A DNA stretch of 64,000 bases from Sycobia sp. Sy_11 (lineage: Eukaryota; Arthropoda; Insecta; Hymenoptera; Epichrysomallidae). The notes below the pieces were generated by a model. The model was not told where the DNA came from. It made no database searches and saw nothing but the letters and a program-made list of their open reading frames with translations. Below are positions 1 through 12,412 of this stretch, one piece after another (within the stretch, counting starts at the first letter, position 1; every line of letters starts with the position of its first letter). Location: assembly GCA_018907035.1 (NCBI GenBank), contig JACCIC010000353.1, positions 124,001-188,000 on the forward strand. Reading direction: 5' to 3'. Both the position numbers and the translations under genes were made by a program.

Positions 1-459
1 AGTTAACTAATAAATTAAAAAAAATAATAATTTACTTGCAAACGATCTGTATCTTTACAAAAATGCGTTCTTTTTAATTTGATAAATGATTGTCTACGTG
101 GAAAATAATATTTTTTTATATCATATAATATTTTTTAATTGAAATAAACAGTTTATATTTCAAAATACGAAATACGTATTAAGAAATATAAGCCTATATT
201 TTAATATAAGACAAATTTGATTAATTTTAAGTAACATTTATTGAAACTAAGTAAATAGATTAGTATGTACTAATTTGTTCCTTTGCTTCGAATCTTAGAA
301 TGGACTCAATTACATACAAAGTTGAATTTTCTATTCAGCCTATAGTTTCAAGCACACTTTTCAAAGTTGTTATAATTAAATTGTCTTTTCTTCATTTATC
401 ACTACGTCTCGGACGTATAGCAATACCCTAAAACTCCATCCCCGGTTAATTAATCCTTA

Positions 460-800
460 ACTAAATAAGCGCGGACGCAGAAACCCCAATAAATTTCCAA
501 TCGAACCTGGTGGCGAGCGCGCCAAAAACTTCCCGAGTCCCGCTCTGCTCTCCATTTATTAAATCGGAACCAATATAAAAAGTCAAACTTTCGAGAACTC
601 CCGAGTGCAGCGCACGCGCCTCCCCAATCCCGATCCCGCGAAATTCTCTCGGACCGCGGGCGCTGGCCTGCGCCTCTCGTCGAATTCCAGCGGTGCATGA
701 CTCTGGTAGCAACGATGCCCGCGCGATGAAGAGAAAACAAGAATCACCGTGAAGAGTCGGTGGAAAAAGTGGATCCGCTGGACCTGCTCTATGAGTACGC
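460..800. other. GC-rich block, no gene recognised
   Basis: CpG-containing sequence (CCCGCGAAATTCTCTCGGAC) lies between AT-rich flanks. The two overlapping minus-strand frames of 96 and 113 residues look like products of composition. Bases 1-459 before it are AT-rich with nothing identifiable. Confidence 0.3.
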
Positions 801-1906
801 ACCTGTATTGGCTGCGAAATCTTTGGAGAGACGAGGTCAGCTTTATACAGGTCTAACTCCCGTTAAGGATTTAATTATTGATCCGCGTGTGTGACTTTAA
901 AGTTTACACCAACGTACAAGTTGCCAAAAACATCGACAGATTTCTCGTTTGAGGGATATTTTGACAGATTAAAAGTTATATATCGAAGGATGGAATGTTA
1001 ATAAAACTGTTTGAAAATAGAAATTTCTTGATTCGCCACAATGCTTGACAGATAATGCCTTGACTGGACGTGAATGTAGAGTGCGAAAGGAAGCGTAACG
1101 ACAGTCGATACAAAATACATCGTCATTGATATAGTCTCGATTGTTAGAAATTGGCTTACTCGTTGCATCAACGGATTTACACAGAGCAGTAATAAGAGTT
1201 TTAACTGCTCGGAAAAAAGGCATTACCCAGCAGGAAATTAATACTAGCTTTTGATCCAATTATTACTGCATTGAACACATGTCGTTCGAGTGTTCCGTTT
1301 GCAAGCAATGCTTAACGACAAGGCTCTTACGAATTTTGTAGCGTAGTCTAAGTGAATTAATTTCGGCATAAATATTAAGTAAAATACTTTTCCTATCAAA
1401 AATCGCCCTTCGCGCAAAGTATTAACAGACACGCCGCCTAATCGATCGAAAAACGCGTATACTTATACAGAGCTATGCGAATGCAACTAAATATCGTTGA
1501 ATGTAAAGGAGAGTTTACGTAATCCGACTATACCGCAGCCATTGGACATATAATTGGTGGAAACGGTATTATTAGTCCATGCAAAATAACAAGCAATCGT
1601 TTGTAATAGAACTCCGGGTATAGTTTGAAGCCCAATAAAATGGAAAAAATATTCGAAAATTTACACGGAAACCCTAATTCTAACTATGTCTAAAAGATTT
1701 TTTAGAAAACTTTCAACACTCAGCAGAAGATAATTGATTCTTGTACGAAGATCAAGTTTGTTGGAACAGATGCAAAGTTTTAAATAACGGATTAAAACGA
1801 CGTCTTATCGTATATCAAAAAGCTACCAGGATACTGATAAAATCGAAGAAACGATAAATAACATTTGTCTTTCTAGATCACCAACGCTGGTTGGCACGTT
1901 GGGAAC

Positions 1907-2266
1907 ATGAATAAGACAAAGCTAAATAACCTTAAAATCAAAGATTTTCCGTCTGCAGTGAGAAAAATCCCCATCTGGTCCGCAATATCTTCAAATAATA
2001 AATTTCTACACTCTACATTCGACTTAACAGAATTTAGTGTTGCGCTTGATAGTAAAGCATCTCCGTCATTATGTAATGTCGACGCTAGTCAGTACGAAAT
2101 TCTAAAAAAACTACTGATCAAATATAAATTAATTTACTTCGATATCTTTCACAGCATGTGTAATGCGGTCAACTATCCTTCGAATCAGAACAAAATTATT
2201 CATTTTCCAGCGTTATTCTGGATTTTCATAAATTTTGGACCTGATCGACGCTCTAATTATGAATAG
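1907..2266 (+). pseudogene. Non-LTR reverse transcriptase fragment (Jockey/I-like), degenerate
   Basis: The 119-residue frame contains FSVALDSKASPSLCNVDA followed by SQYEILKKLLIKYKLIYFDIFHSMCNAVNYPSNQNKIIHF. This order matches the start of the RT domain in insect Jockey/I-type elements: F..AL.SKK.SSPG.DGI.Y.ILK.LP, then LLDIFN.MY.T..FP..WK..., ..HFI. The invariant SPGxDG is corrupted to SPSLCNVD and the Trp of the WK motif is lost. No endonuclease, catalytic YADD or 3' tail was found nearby. The assignment rests on pattern recall, so the clade is uncertain. Confidence 0.55.
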
Positions 2267-2939
2267 TAACCGAATAAACTGCTATAATCTGTGCAACGAA
2301 GTGGATGACGGAGCGCATCCAGAAAGCTAAACTGTCATTAAATCAATGCGGAACTGAAGCTCGAATAAGGAAAATCTCAATTTGCGAGGCCAGTTTATAC
2401 GGTGTAGGCATCACGAATTAATATAATTTTTTTTTTAATTCTTTTCACCCTCAGAACAAACGTATATTGTATTCTTTATTTCATTATCATCAATTATATC
2501 CTCATTTTCATTCTATATAATAATAATAATAATATTCTTATTATAGGGATTGTTTACTTTAGGATATATGAAGGAGTATTTAATTTTTTTAAACTTTTAT
2601 CAGTCAAATTATTACCACCAAATCGGGGTAACTGCATCTGTATATTAATATTTCTATAAATACCAAGTTTTTTTTTTAATTATGAATCAAATAAAACGTT
2701 AATTTTCGCTGTTTAAGGAATCACCCATTGCTAGTTCTAAAAGGATTACTGAAACTACCCTTTATGAAAGCGATAATTTTCTGTTTAGGGGTTGACCCAA
2801 TTTTGTCATTATAATAATTCGAAAACTCTAGATTAACAACTAGACGCTTCAGCTGAACTTTTTAGGTCCTACTGTTTAATCCTACTGTATAACAAGAAAG
2901 TTTCTCCATGGACGATTGATCCATCCTCGTATGTATGCA

Positions 2940-3002
2940 GATAAATCATGACTAGAGACGAGGCAAGTTGTCGACCCGCGTATATGGTGGCATCAGCGCG
3001 AG

Positions 3003-3039
<37 letters not shown>

Positions 3040-3420
3040 GCAAGCGCTCGTGATCGCAAGCGCGGACAGTTCGCGGCGTACGCGATTAACGCTCGAGATT
3101 AATGGCATCGGCCCGCCCAGCCCCTCCCCCACACCCCCTCAACTTTTTCCTCCTTTTGGGCCCCTGGGCAACGTCGCGGACGCGCGCGGCCGGCCCTCTA
3201 TTCGCGCGCCCGCGTGGCTCGCGCTTAATCCAAGATTCATCAATCAGTCCCAGCCGAGCGACCGGTCGAAAGCGACGATAATTCGTCGGGTAATTAAGTC
3301 GCGGGCCCGGAATTTTCGCGCCGGTTCGTCGTCGGCCCGTCGACTCGGTCGCCTCGCCATTCCCCCGCATGAGCTGCGATGTGGCGCCTGGCCCGGGGCG
3401 TAATATCCGCTGGGAATTTA
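2940..3420. other. GC-rich block with CA microsatellite
   Basis: It starts with (CA)n at 3006-3036 and continues as CpG-rich sequence with GATAATTCGTCGGGTAATTAAG (homeodomain-type cores). Open frames on both strands, including one through the CA tract, are not credible as genes. The flanks at 2270-2940 and 3420-4490 are AT-rich with no recognisable feature. Confidence 0.35.
3006..3036. repeat. (CA)n microsatellite
   Basis: Uninterrupted CA dinucleotides. Confidence 0.97.
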
Positions 3421-4496
3421 GCGACGTTGAAACGGATTCGGAACTTTTCGCTTGTTACAGTGCTACGCTACTAATGTAGAACGATTGCGCTACGCGAATG
3501 GAGCAGGGTATCTATCGGAACAAACGAATATTTACAGTGGGTGCACTTTATTATTTCGATAGAAACGATTCGTAAGCAGTAGTATAGGATCTTATACATT
3601 ATATTTCATTATGACCCAAAGATATCCTGAATCATATTTGGTCTGGGAAAATTATTTCGTTCCCTTTGTGACGCTATATCATATTCTTCGCTGCGGAATA
3701 TATTCAAAAGAATTTAGAATGATTACGAAATAATCCAACATCTAATTAATAAAATTAAACTGAATAGTCGAGGGACTAATTAAATTACATACTTTTATCA
3801 TTAAAGTACGTTCAGCTCTACAAATTCTATGCAAGTATTAAAGTACTTTAAGTTTTAACTAATTCTGCAAAATCCATATACAAAACTCTTTTATTAATCG
3901 GTAATTATCAACTTTAGTGAAATATTTAGAAATGAGGGTTTACAATGATATGCTAAATAAATAATTAAAATGAATCCTGATAACTGCAATACTAATTTAT
4001 TTCGTAAAATACAGCAGCAAAATATTACACTGGCACATGAATTGCTCATCATGATTACCGAATAATTCATTAAAATATCATATAAATAAATGAGAAACAA
4101 AGATGGTAAATACACGATTAACATAGATAATTTGAATTTTTAATAGTAAATAAATATTTCAAAATTAAAAAAAAAAATTCCACAAATTAAAAAACAAATC
4201 AATTTCATACTCTTAGCATATTTTGTTTGTTTTAGAATAAAATGCTATTAATTCGACTATAATTGAATTATGACTATTAAAATCTAGAATGGATAAACTC
4301 CAAAAAAGCGTCATTGCGCAGCAAATCGATAACCTTAACGCGCAAACGCTAAAAGTTGCTCAGTCCTGCAACAGAGACGCAGGAGATCTGATAAAAATCG
4401 AACCTTGACGACGGTTTATCTGCAATTTTACATCGCTGAATTTTGGTCCGTCATTTTAATTTTGCTACCGAAAAAAGAGGAAGAGATATAGGGAGA

Positions 4497-4500
<4 letters not shown>

Positions 4501-4555
<55 letters not shown>
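4501..4555. repeat. (GA)n microsatellite
   Basis: Uninterrupted GA dinucleotides at the edge of a GC-rich block; a potential GAGA-factor-type tract. Confidence 0.97.
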
Positions 4556-4558
<3 letters not shown>

Positions 4559-4559
4559 G

Positions 4560-5000
4560 AGGAGGGGAGAAGAACGATGAACAAAATGAAGAAGTGAGAA
4601 ATTTGCCCCCATAAACAGCCGATAACACAAGGCTCGTCTATTGGATTCGACGGGTGACGACCTTGTGAGGGAGGCGAATAAATTATTGCTCCGCTCGGAT
4701 TCTGCAAAAAAATCTCGAAAATCCCGTTGGGCCAACGCCGCTAGTCGCGACAATATACAAATTACGGACAGATTCGTTTGGCTCGCGAATCGTTTCCGAC
4801 GCTTTGGAATCTTGCCGAAGAGCCCCCTTCCCCTTCCAACTCCCCCATCAGCTTTCATTTTACGCCCACGGCATTTTTAGAAAGCTCTTCTGCGCAGCCT
4901 GTCGAGGCGCCCATTCGGCCCATTATAAATCGCTGCGCCGGCTACTTTTTGACATTTCTGCGCTTCGGCGCAATCGATGTGATTTTCTTCATTCTCGAAG
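4560..5000. other. GC-rich block next to a GA tract
   Basis: Moderately CpG-rich sequence directly follows (GA)n at 4501-4555. It has GCCCATTATAAATCGCTGCG near 4916-4935, a possible TATA element on plus, without a following gene. The stretch 5000-5790 is AT-rich and featureless. Confidence 0.25.
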
Positions 5001-5789
5001 AGTTAAAGTTGGAAAATTTGGATTTTTTGATAATGAGATGGAAATCCAATGGATTCAATTGAACGAATGGAAAAATTATGCATTACGCATATATGAAATA
5101 AGATTAAATTTCTGGATCAGAGATGAGAATGATTAATATATATATATTAATATAAGTTAACGAAATATACCATTCGAAATGTTCGAAAAATAAGATTTTT
5201 TGATATTCGCTCGGTGCATGTCCTTGCTAGGGATAAACGAAATTACGAGCGGCTAAAGAATACATTATCGAAATAAAGCATTACGCAGATTAGTAGGATG
5301 GTGAGCATTAATGTGTGAAAAACAAGTTGCAATTATTTCTCTTTTATTATAGATTATTTCAGTCTGCACATCCACTTCTTTCAATAACATTCCTATGGTG
5401 GTGAATGATATCAAGTCACTTTTTCACTGATCTCCATACAAACGAATTATCCTTTTCCCTCGCATTTTCTCCAAATGCCCAAATTTTCGCTATGCGAATG
5501 ATTAATAGTACCCGCGGTGAGGATAATCATGGATAAAATGTTTCTTTCTTTTTTTTAACAACGAAGCAATAGCGCATTACGAAGGATAATTATATTCATA
5601 TCAGCGAAAGAGTGTGTTCAAGAAAAAGTCCAGTAACTTGGTATTCGACTCGAAACCACTACAGAATTACACGAAATTCAATCGAAGCAGTATAAAACGA
5701 ATATAAATCCTCTTTTCGTCACTTATCAAATATCAAATTGAAATTGTCCGAAAGCACGTAGTCGCATTAAGTTTTACTTAATATAAATT

Positions 5790-6190
5790 TAAATCGTTAA
5801 ACAGTCACGGGCCACGGCTGTTAAAGGGTAAAAAGCTTTAATCAGCGGTCTCGAGGCCGCATAATTAATTCAATATCCAAAACGGCCCCTTCGGAATGCA
5901 TTACCCTTTTCCGCGAATAATTAACGCGATCGCGATATCGCTTTCGTGGAACCACGTTAATGGCCTCGCCTCACTTACGAGCTTTACCGAAAAATCGGAT
6001 TCTGGCAATCCGCGATACATGCTAAAATTTACGGGAATTAATTAGATCTGAATTCTGCGTACTGGGAGCGATTTTTATCGCCACCTCGGAAAGTAATCGA
6101 TGATCGAATATGTCGTAACCTGTATCTCCTTCGGTTTCGAGCGCTAAATTTACCGAGTCTTTTAATTCAGCGCCCGGATGACGGCCAATT
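5790..6190. promoter_or_regulatory. Conserved-element-like block with homeodomain-type motifs
   Basis: Balanced, non-repetitive, CpG-containing sequence stands out from AT-rich flanks. It contains ATAATTAATTC, ATAATTAACGCGATCGCGAT, GGAATTAATTAGATC and TTTTAATTC, that is, clusters of TAATTA cores. It has no frame worth calling. This is the typical look of an insect conserved non-coding element; conservation itself could not be tested. Confidence 0.3.
5979..6021 (-). other. Weak candidate 43-nt exon inside a conserved-looking block
   Basis: On the minus strand an acceptor (CCCGTAAATTTTAG) and a strong donor (CTC/GTAAGTGAGG) bracket 43 bases with two open frames, one reading MYRGLPESDFSVKL. It lies in a block that looks more regulatory than coding, so the call is tentative. 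Confidence 0.13.
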
Positions 6191-6199
6191 TATTAACGA

Positions 6200-7740
6200 C
6201 GATAAAGGTTTACATATCGCTTGTACATGTGATTATATTATGTACTTACAGTGTTTTAAAGTGCGTAGTGTGCAAAATTGTTAAAAAAAAATAGAAAAAT
6301 ATGAAACTTCTTAATTATGATCTCAAATGTTATGATCTCAAAACCGGGACTGTTGTACTATTAAATGTACAATTAAGAAATATAATATTTATGCTTAAAA
6401 AATAGAAAATCATTTGCTATAAAAGACATATACAGGTATAAAGCTTTAGTTGAACTATTATTAATTCTTTGAGTATACAAATTTGAACTTTACGAAACAT
6501 ATTTGTCGATATAATGAAATAAACGGTCTAAAATACTAAATATAGATTTTCTAAAGAGCTGTATTATATATTTTTATCAATTACTTCTACATTAATAATA
6601 AGGCATTACAATTATAGCTCACAATTTTTTGCAATCGCACATGTACAAAGCTCTATATAAAAATAATCAATTTAATAATTGAACATTGATTAGAAGAATT
6701 ATACATATTAAGATTGTACTAGTTTTTTTTTATACTACAAAATAGTATAAAATATAATTCAGCAAATAATAATAAGTTACATTAATAAGTTATAATTTCT
6801 CGATAATATAATTTTTTTAATTAAATAAAAGAACGCTATTGATCTCCGCTATCAAATTTAAATGAAAATGCTTGCCAGTAATTTCAAACTGACGTTGGAT
6901 TATTGTATTTTGTTAAATTCTTTTTTCTGAAAATGACTGTAAAAATAGTGGAAATCTTCAGAAGCAATTTTGAAATAAAGTTCATATAGCAGAGATGAGT
7001 AAAATTTTTCGCGTAATTACGCATAACCTCGATATTCACGGAATCTGTATTACAAGCTATATTTATTTTAATTCAATATTGCCCCGTGCTCTCTGCTTTC
7101 TTTTAACACATTATAAAAATACGGCCTTAATTTCAATACTAATTCAATTATTCAACATTTTCAACACAGTACCTTTACTTTGGAATAATTTATTTTTAGT
7201 TGCCAATCACTTTTATTAAAATTTCATGAAAATTCATTTTCTAAAACGATAATCTTATTATTAATGCAAAAGCTTTTAACTCTGAAAAATTCCACAAAAA
7301 TTCGATATCAAATTTGAGTTACAAAATAAAATAAAACGAATGGATCAATTATATTTCAAAGAATAGATCATTTTTTCTAGTTTTTAAGTTTTAGTTTTTA
7401 CGTATGCGCAAAACAATCGATTTTATCTTCGCGTGTTAGTTGTGCATGACACTGTTTCGCCTTCCACGAGTACGTCAATTTTTTCCCGCGTAATTACTTC
7501 ACGAAGAAAGACAAGGAACCAAAGAAAACCAAAGAGAAATTCAATTTTAATTAATTTCAACTGCCTGTCAGTTATCCTCGTAGCTTTTTCCCCACCTGTC
7601 TCCCCCCCCCCCTTTGCATCTTCCCCTCTCTTGCGTAAATTCAATATTAGCGATGGAAGCGAATAATTTTGTTAAAGCCAGGTTGAATAATAAAATTCAG
7701 CGCATAGACAGAAGCAGCAGAGCGCCATGAAGAATAAATA
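6200..7740. other. AT-rich stretch, no gene seen
   Basis: It contains A/T tracts and a 13-base direct repeat (TTATGATCTCAAA) near 6316-6345. At 7590-7612 there is a C-rich run. Short open frames have no recognisable content. Confidence 0.4.
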
Positions 7741-7753
7741 ATTTTCCTGTAGT

Positions 7754-7754
<1 letters not shown>

Positions 7755-7787
<33 letters not shown>
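7755..7787. repeat. (GA)n microsatellite
   Basis: Uninterrupted dinucleotide tract. Confidence 0.97.
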
Positions 7788-7792
<5 letters not shown>

Positions 7793-8010
7793 CGAAAGAA
7801 AGAATAATCATAGCTACACTTGCCAGTTACTTCTATATACCAGCGCGCAATTTTACCTAGCTACCACTCCGCCTCCCATCATCACATGTACTGCCCTCGC
7901 ACGAACGCTTCCATGAAAAACAAATGAAAAAAAAAATGTGGAAAAAATAAACAGTTTTCAATTAGCGGAAATAATGCACCTTCCAATCAGGAACTCGACG
8001 CACGTCGTGA

Positions 8011-8013
<3 letters not shown>

Positions 8014-8069
<56 letters not shown>
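8014..8069. repeat. (TA)n microsatellite
   Basis: About 28 TA units. A TATAAAAGG sequence follows at about 8093, without an identifiable gene. Confidence 0.97.
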
Positions 8070-8070
<1 letters not shown>

Positions 8071-8365
8071 TTGGTTCGCGGGTCGTCGCATATAAAAGGG
8101 TATGCGTGGAGGGTGGATGGAGTGGGAGGTAGTACTCTCCACTATACAATCTGGCTACGATCGTCGCGTTAATAATTTTATAATTGCCGCGGCAAATCTA
8201 ATTTTAGCCTTCTCTCGATCCTCTCTGCGAGAGTTATGAAATATATTGAGTTTCCTCGGGAGTACTTCATTTGCGCGTGGGCGTCGAGGCGAGCGAGTAA
8301 TCTATCAATTCAGCGCACGCTTATAATACGTGCCGGAAAAATTACGTGGTTTAAGCGAAATTGCA

Positions 8366-8366
8366 A

Positions 8367-8419
<53 letters not shown>
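8366..8419. repeat. (ATT)n microsatellite
   Basis: About 18 trinucleotide units, read as poly-Ile in one frame. Confidence 0.97.
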
Positions 8420-8423
<4 letters not shown>

Positions 8424-8589
8424 AATAATCATTATTGTTATTAGTTTTTTAATATTATCATTAAATAATGATGAAGATCCGATCTTTCTCTTTGAATTGT
8501 TTTTTGTTTTTGGAGATGTGTAACGGGCTTCAAAGCAATATGTTTTTGTCACATAGACAAGCAGATATCACGTTACGAATATTTTATAA

Positions 8590-9130
8590 TCGCTGACGTA
8601 GCACAAAATCAGAAAGCTTTTTAAAAGGATTATCTTATTCGTTCGTGGAAAGGTTGCTGAGAAAGCGTTCTGAAGGATTACTAGAATTGTTTCTGATAAA
8701 ATCCAAGTTAGAATTTTTTAAAAAGCTTTTCTAAGATCATTCTAAAAGGATGCTAGAATAATGGAAAAATCCTTTCGGGGATATTTTTTAAAAGTATTGG
8801 AAAATCATTTCTAAAAGAAAGCTTGAAAGGTTTCTGTAACGAAAAGGTTTACAGGTGCTTTCAAAATTCTCTAAAATTTTCTTCTGAATTTGATTCTGAT
8901 ATCTTTTCAAAAATATTTCAACAAAAGGCATTTGTAAGAGTATTAGAATTATATCAGGAACGTTTCTTGATATTGTTTGACATTATAATTCTTACTTATT
9001 ATCGGAGAATCCTTTCAGAATTAATTCTGCATGTGTCTTTGTAAAGACTTGGGCGGCTATTAAAAAGTCTTCGAATGATCCGTCTAAAATCCTGCCAAAA
9101 TAATACTTCGACGGATTTTCGAAAACCTCC
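8590..9130. repeat. Degenerate tandem array of AAAGGATT/TTCTAGAA-type motifs
   Basis: Over about 540 bases, variants of TTCTAAAAGGAT, AAAGCTTTTCTAAGATC, GGATTACTAGAATTGTTTCTG and AAAATCCTTTC recur every 30-40 bases. No open frame of note runs through it. It looks like an old, heavily mutated satellite-like array. Confidence 0.4.
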
Positions 9131-11642
9131 ATGAACTCTTTCCTGTTGCTTGAACATTAACGCTATACGTTGAAATTAATTCCTGTTTTTAGCATTAATA
9201 AAGATCTGCAATTACAAGTGCAGTAGTGCACTTTCTTGCAAATGTATAACGGATTGTTAAAGAATAATTTATTTATGACTTCGCATTGCATCGCGTTTTC
9301 CAATGTTATTAATTTAAAGAATCTATATTATTACAAGAAAAAGATGAATAATAGACCATTGTACCGTAGTCGCATGATCATTAATCTTGGAACACGCGAG
9401 TTAATGCGTAAAATTGCTTCGATGAGTTCCCCTTTTTCCGTCATCCCAGGTTCTTGTATAATCAATAATTTCGTTTACCCCCCCCCTTCCCCTTTCTCTA
9501 TCGCTTTGCTTCGAAGCGAATGGAAAAACAAGTCCTTAACTCGGGATCTTTCTAACGCTATCATTTATATTTATTACAGCTTCCGCGTGTAATGCGAGAT
9601 CATGTGCCACCTGTGGCGCCATAAATCGACGCATCGCGCGTGCCGCGCTCGAATCAACGCGCACGGGGCTTTATATACTGGCGGAAGCGAATTCATATAT
9701 ATATATATATAAGAAGGCGAAGAAGTGGAAGTGGAAAAGGAAGAAAAATAAAAATATCAGCGTAGGTAGTGAAGAAGCGACCGATTTTTCTCTGAAATAA
9801 ATGAACCCCCGAGGAGGAATAGTGAATTTATCGTACTCGCAGGATCGAAGTCGCATACTCACAGCCACCGCAGCTCAGGTCGACGGAGATCCGGCACAAA
9901 CGCGTATTAACGACCGGGCGTTTCGATCCCCAAAGAGGACTTCATACCTGATCCCGAGGTATTGCGTGGAATAGGGAAAAGTTCATTTTTTACGAAATGT
10001 ATGGGTAGGTTGAAAAGTTTATTTTTAGCTTTAAAACATTTAAAATTTGCATTTTATCTAATTATCTTAAAGAGCCTTCCAGTCGTAGACAACGTAGAAT
10101 ATATATATAGTTGTTCATATAATCGATTTTATCCATTAGACTATTAGAGTTTAAAATTATTAAATTATTTATTGAATAATTTTCACATACTTATAAGCCA
10201 TTAGTTAATCACGAATGTTCGACACAACAGTATATTTCATTGCTTTGAATTCTTTATTTTTAACGATTTTGTGTCCTAATACCGGTGTTATAACTTTACA
10301 TCTAGAATTATATTGAGTCTAGGACGATGATAATGACCTGAATATATGGTATGAATTAAAAATGTATAATAATAGGGAGGGAAAATATATTTTTTTAAAT
10401 TACTCATCGTCGGTAAAATTCCGACAAGCGGCCAATAATTTTTATAATGTCAAAGCCACTTAACTAGTTCAATTACCAGCGTAATGTTTGTTATTCAGGC
10501 AACGTGAATAATCTCGAAATAGCCAATCGTTACTAACAAGTACCTGTAAAGAGCCAAATCGTTACCTGGCTTTTCATTCGGCGTGTCGGAAATTAGTCCA
10601 ACTCCGTCAGATGTCGTCCTCGCACACTTGAAGAGAACGTGTATAATAATTAATAAATATTTAGAATTTTTATACCCCTTAGGATCGACCATCGTTTCTA
10701 TGAGATCAACCTGCCAAGATTTATCTAGACCTCGGATAAACTATTCTCTCCACTAATAATTCCTTTGACTAAGTCCATCTAGTGAATCTGCAGCTTTTAA
10801 TCTGCTTATAGTCAATGTACGGACGACTTTCTCCAAATCTGCCAATCAAGCGCCTAATACGTTCCTCAATTTTAAAAAAATCCTCATCCCTCTCCTATAC
10901 AGGACTTTCCGCTATAACTCAAATTATTCGAATCACTCGACGTTTAATTAACGCTCGCCCGCGCACTATTCATTTTCACTTTGAAACGCCTCGCGCTAAT
11001 ATCACGCTTAGTGCAGGCCATCGCTTGGCTTTACTCTTGACGAGGCCCGTCGCTCATTATGAACTCTGCGCGCACTAGCGACATTAACGGCTTTTCGTGC
11101 TTCAACAGCGGTGACGAAATTCGTCTATGTGCACTAATTATCTGTCAGATATTCGGATAAATAAATACGCCGTTGGCTTAGATAATTGTAAAAAGATCGA
11201 ATTATTCAGAAGGACGAGGGTTAAATTCAAGTGCAACCTCGATCGTTGAAAACGCGCGAAGAGCGGCGAGAAGTCCTAGATATACAGAGAGATTTCAGCA
11301 TTGAAACTCCATTTTTTTTTTTCAATCATGAATACATGAATTTCCGAAGGACTATCATTTCAACGATTTAGAATTGCTACATTAACAATATTTCGAGTTG
11401 CACTTAAAATTTTTCAAATACAAAAATCTGCAGGATTTTAAAATATTAAATTGTTCTTAATATTTTTATAAAAAGAACAGTTTATGCAAAAATCTACTGG
11501 CTGCTGCTGAGTATGGAAATAAACTCAGACAAATGACTGGACCTTGATCGGCTACGAAACTCCCCGTAACTCCCAGAGTGAGTAGCCCGCAAGCCGCCCT
11601 ACGTGAATGCCTCCTTTTGACACATTGCATCGATTATTCTTG

Positions 11643-11689
<47 letters not shown>

Positions 11690-12020
11690 TCTTTCTTGCT
11701 ATTTCCCCTCGTCGCTCGCAAGCTTTTGAGCGGCCCAAGTAAGCCGTCTTGCTAAGTTTCCTCAGGACGTGAGCAGGCGCTTTGTATCAATCACGGGCTC
11801 GCTTGAATTCCGCGCGGCAAGAGCAAACAATGGATTAGTCTGGAGAGGGGGGGGGCAGAGACGTATTTCAGAGGATCAAATAAATTTGGTAAATAATATA
11901 CGTGTAGCTTTGTAATGGGAGAAGAAACTTTCCGGCTCAATAGAATATGTTCTCATATAACGTAGACTTGTACTTTGTTTCAAATACTTTAATTGTGCCT
12001 ATGTAGACTGTATTTAGATA
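9130..12020. other. Mixed-composition stretch, no gene seen
   Basis: Slightly GC-richer patches occur at 9600-9960 and 10800-11290, and (CT)n at 11653-11686. A 118-residue frame at 9236 has no protein-like features I recognise. A minus-strand GTGAGTATG donor-like site at about 9863 has no convincing acceptor partner. Confidence 0.35.
11653..11686. repeat. (CT)n microsatellite
   Basis: Uninterrupted tract preceded by a C run. Confidence 0.97.
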
Positions 12021-12412
12021 AATTAATAAATATTTCTATTGATCTTACAGTCCAATTAAATCAATTAAAATTAATACATAATAATATCAATAGATATTTA
12101 TATCAATACTAATACATATCAATGTATAATGAATTGAAAATTATAATGACAGTCAGACTGTCCTTGTTTAAAATCACCCCCGTAGACTAATCTGAAATAA
12201 AAATATATAAGCTGAAAAAAATTCTTTATTAGTAATGTGCAATCTGACTGTTCCAACCACCTTTACCCAATTGAAGATAAACTGAGGTTGTCCAACTATA
12301 TTGATATGTATTAGTATTGATATCAATATATATATATATATATTGACATTATTATGTATGTATTTTCATTTATTTAATTGGACTGTAAGATCAATAAAAA
12401 TATTTATTAATT
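12021..12412. mobile_element. MITE with long terminal inverted repeats, copy 1
   Basis: The left end AATTAATAAATATTTCTATT and the following GATCTTACAGTCCAATTAAAT are matched almost perfectly in inverse at the right end (ATTTAATTGGACTGTAAGAT, then CAATAAAAATATTTATTAATT). Inverted similarity continues inward for about 100 bases. The 392-base element carries no ORF. The core holds GACAGTCAGACTGTCC and CAATCTGACTGTTCC. Both ends contain TTAA, compatible with a piggyBac-type target site, but the TSD is not proved. Confidence 0.8.

Noticed and set aside
4428..4858. Ser/Leu-rich frames through the GA tract
   Set aside because: Dinucleotide repeats are open in many frames. No protein features remain outside the repeat.
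8086..8130. TATAAAAGGG on plus at about 8093
   Set aside because: No initiator-like sequence or ORF downstream, and it directly follows a TA microsatellite.
9864..9947. Possible minus-strand exon with frame YEVLFGDRNARSLIRVC
   Set aside because: The strong GTGAGTATG donor is out of keeping with the stop in that frame, and the upstream acceptor is poor.
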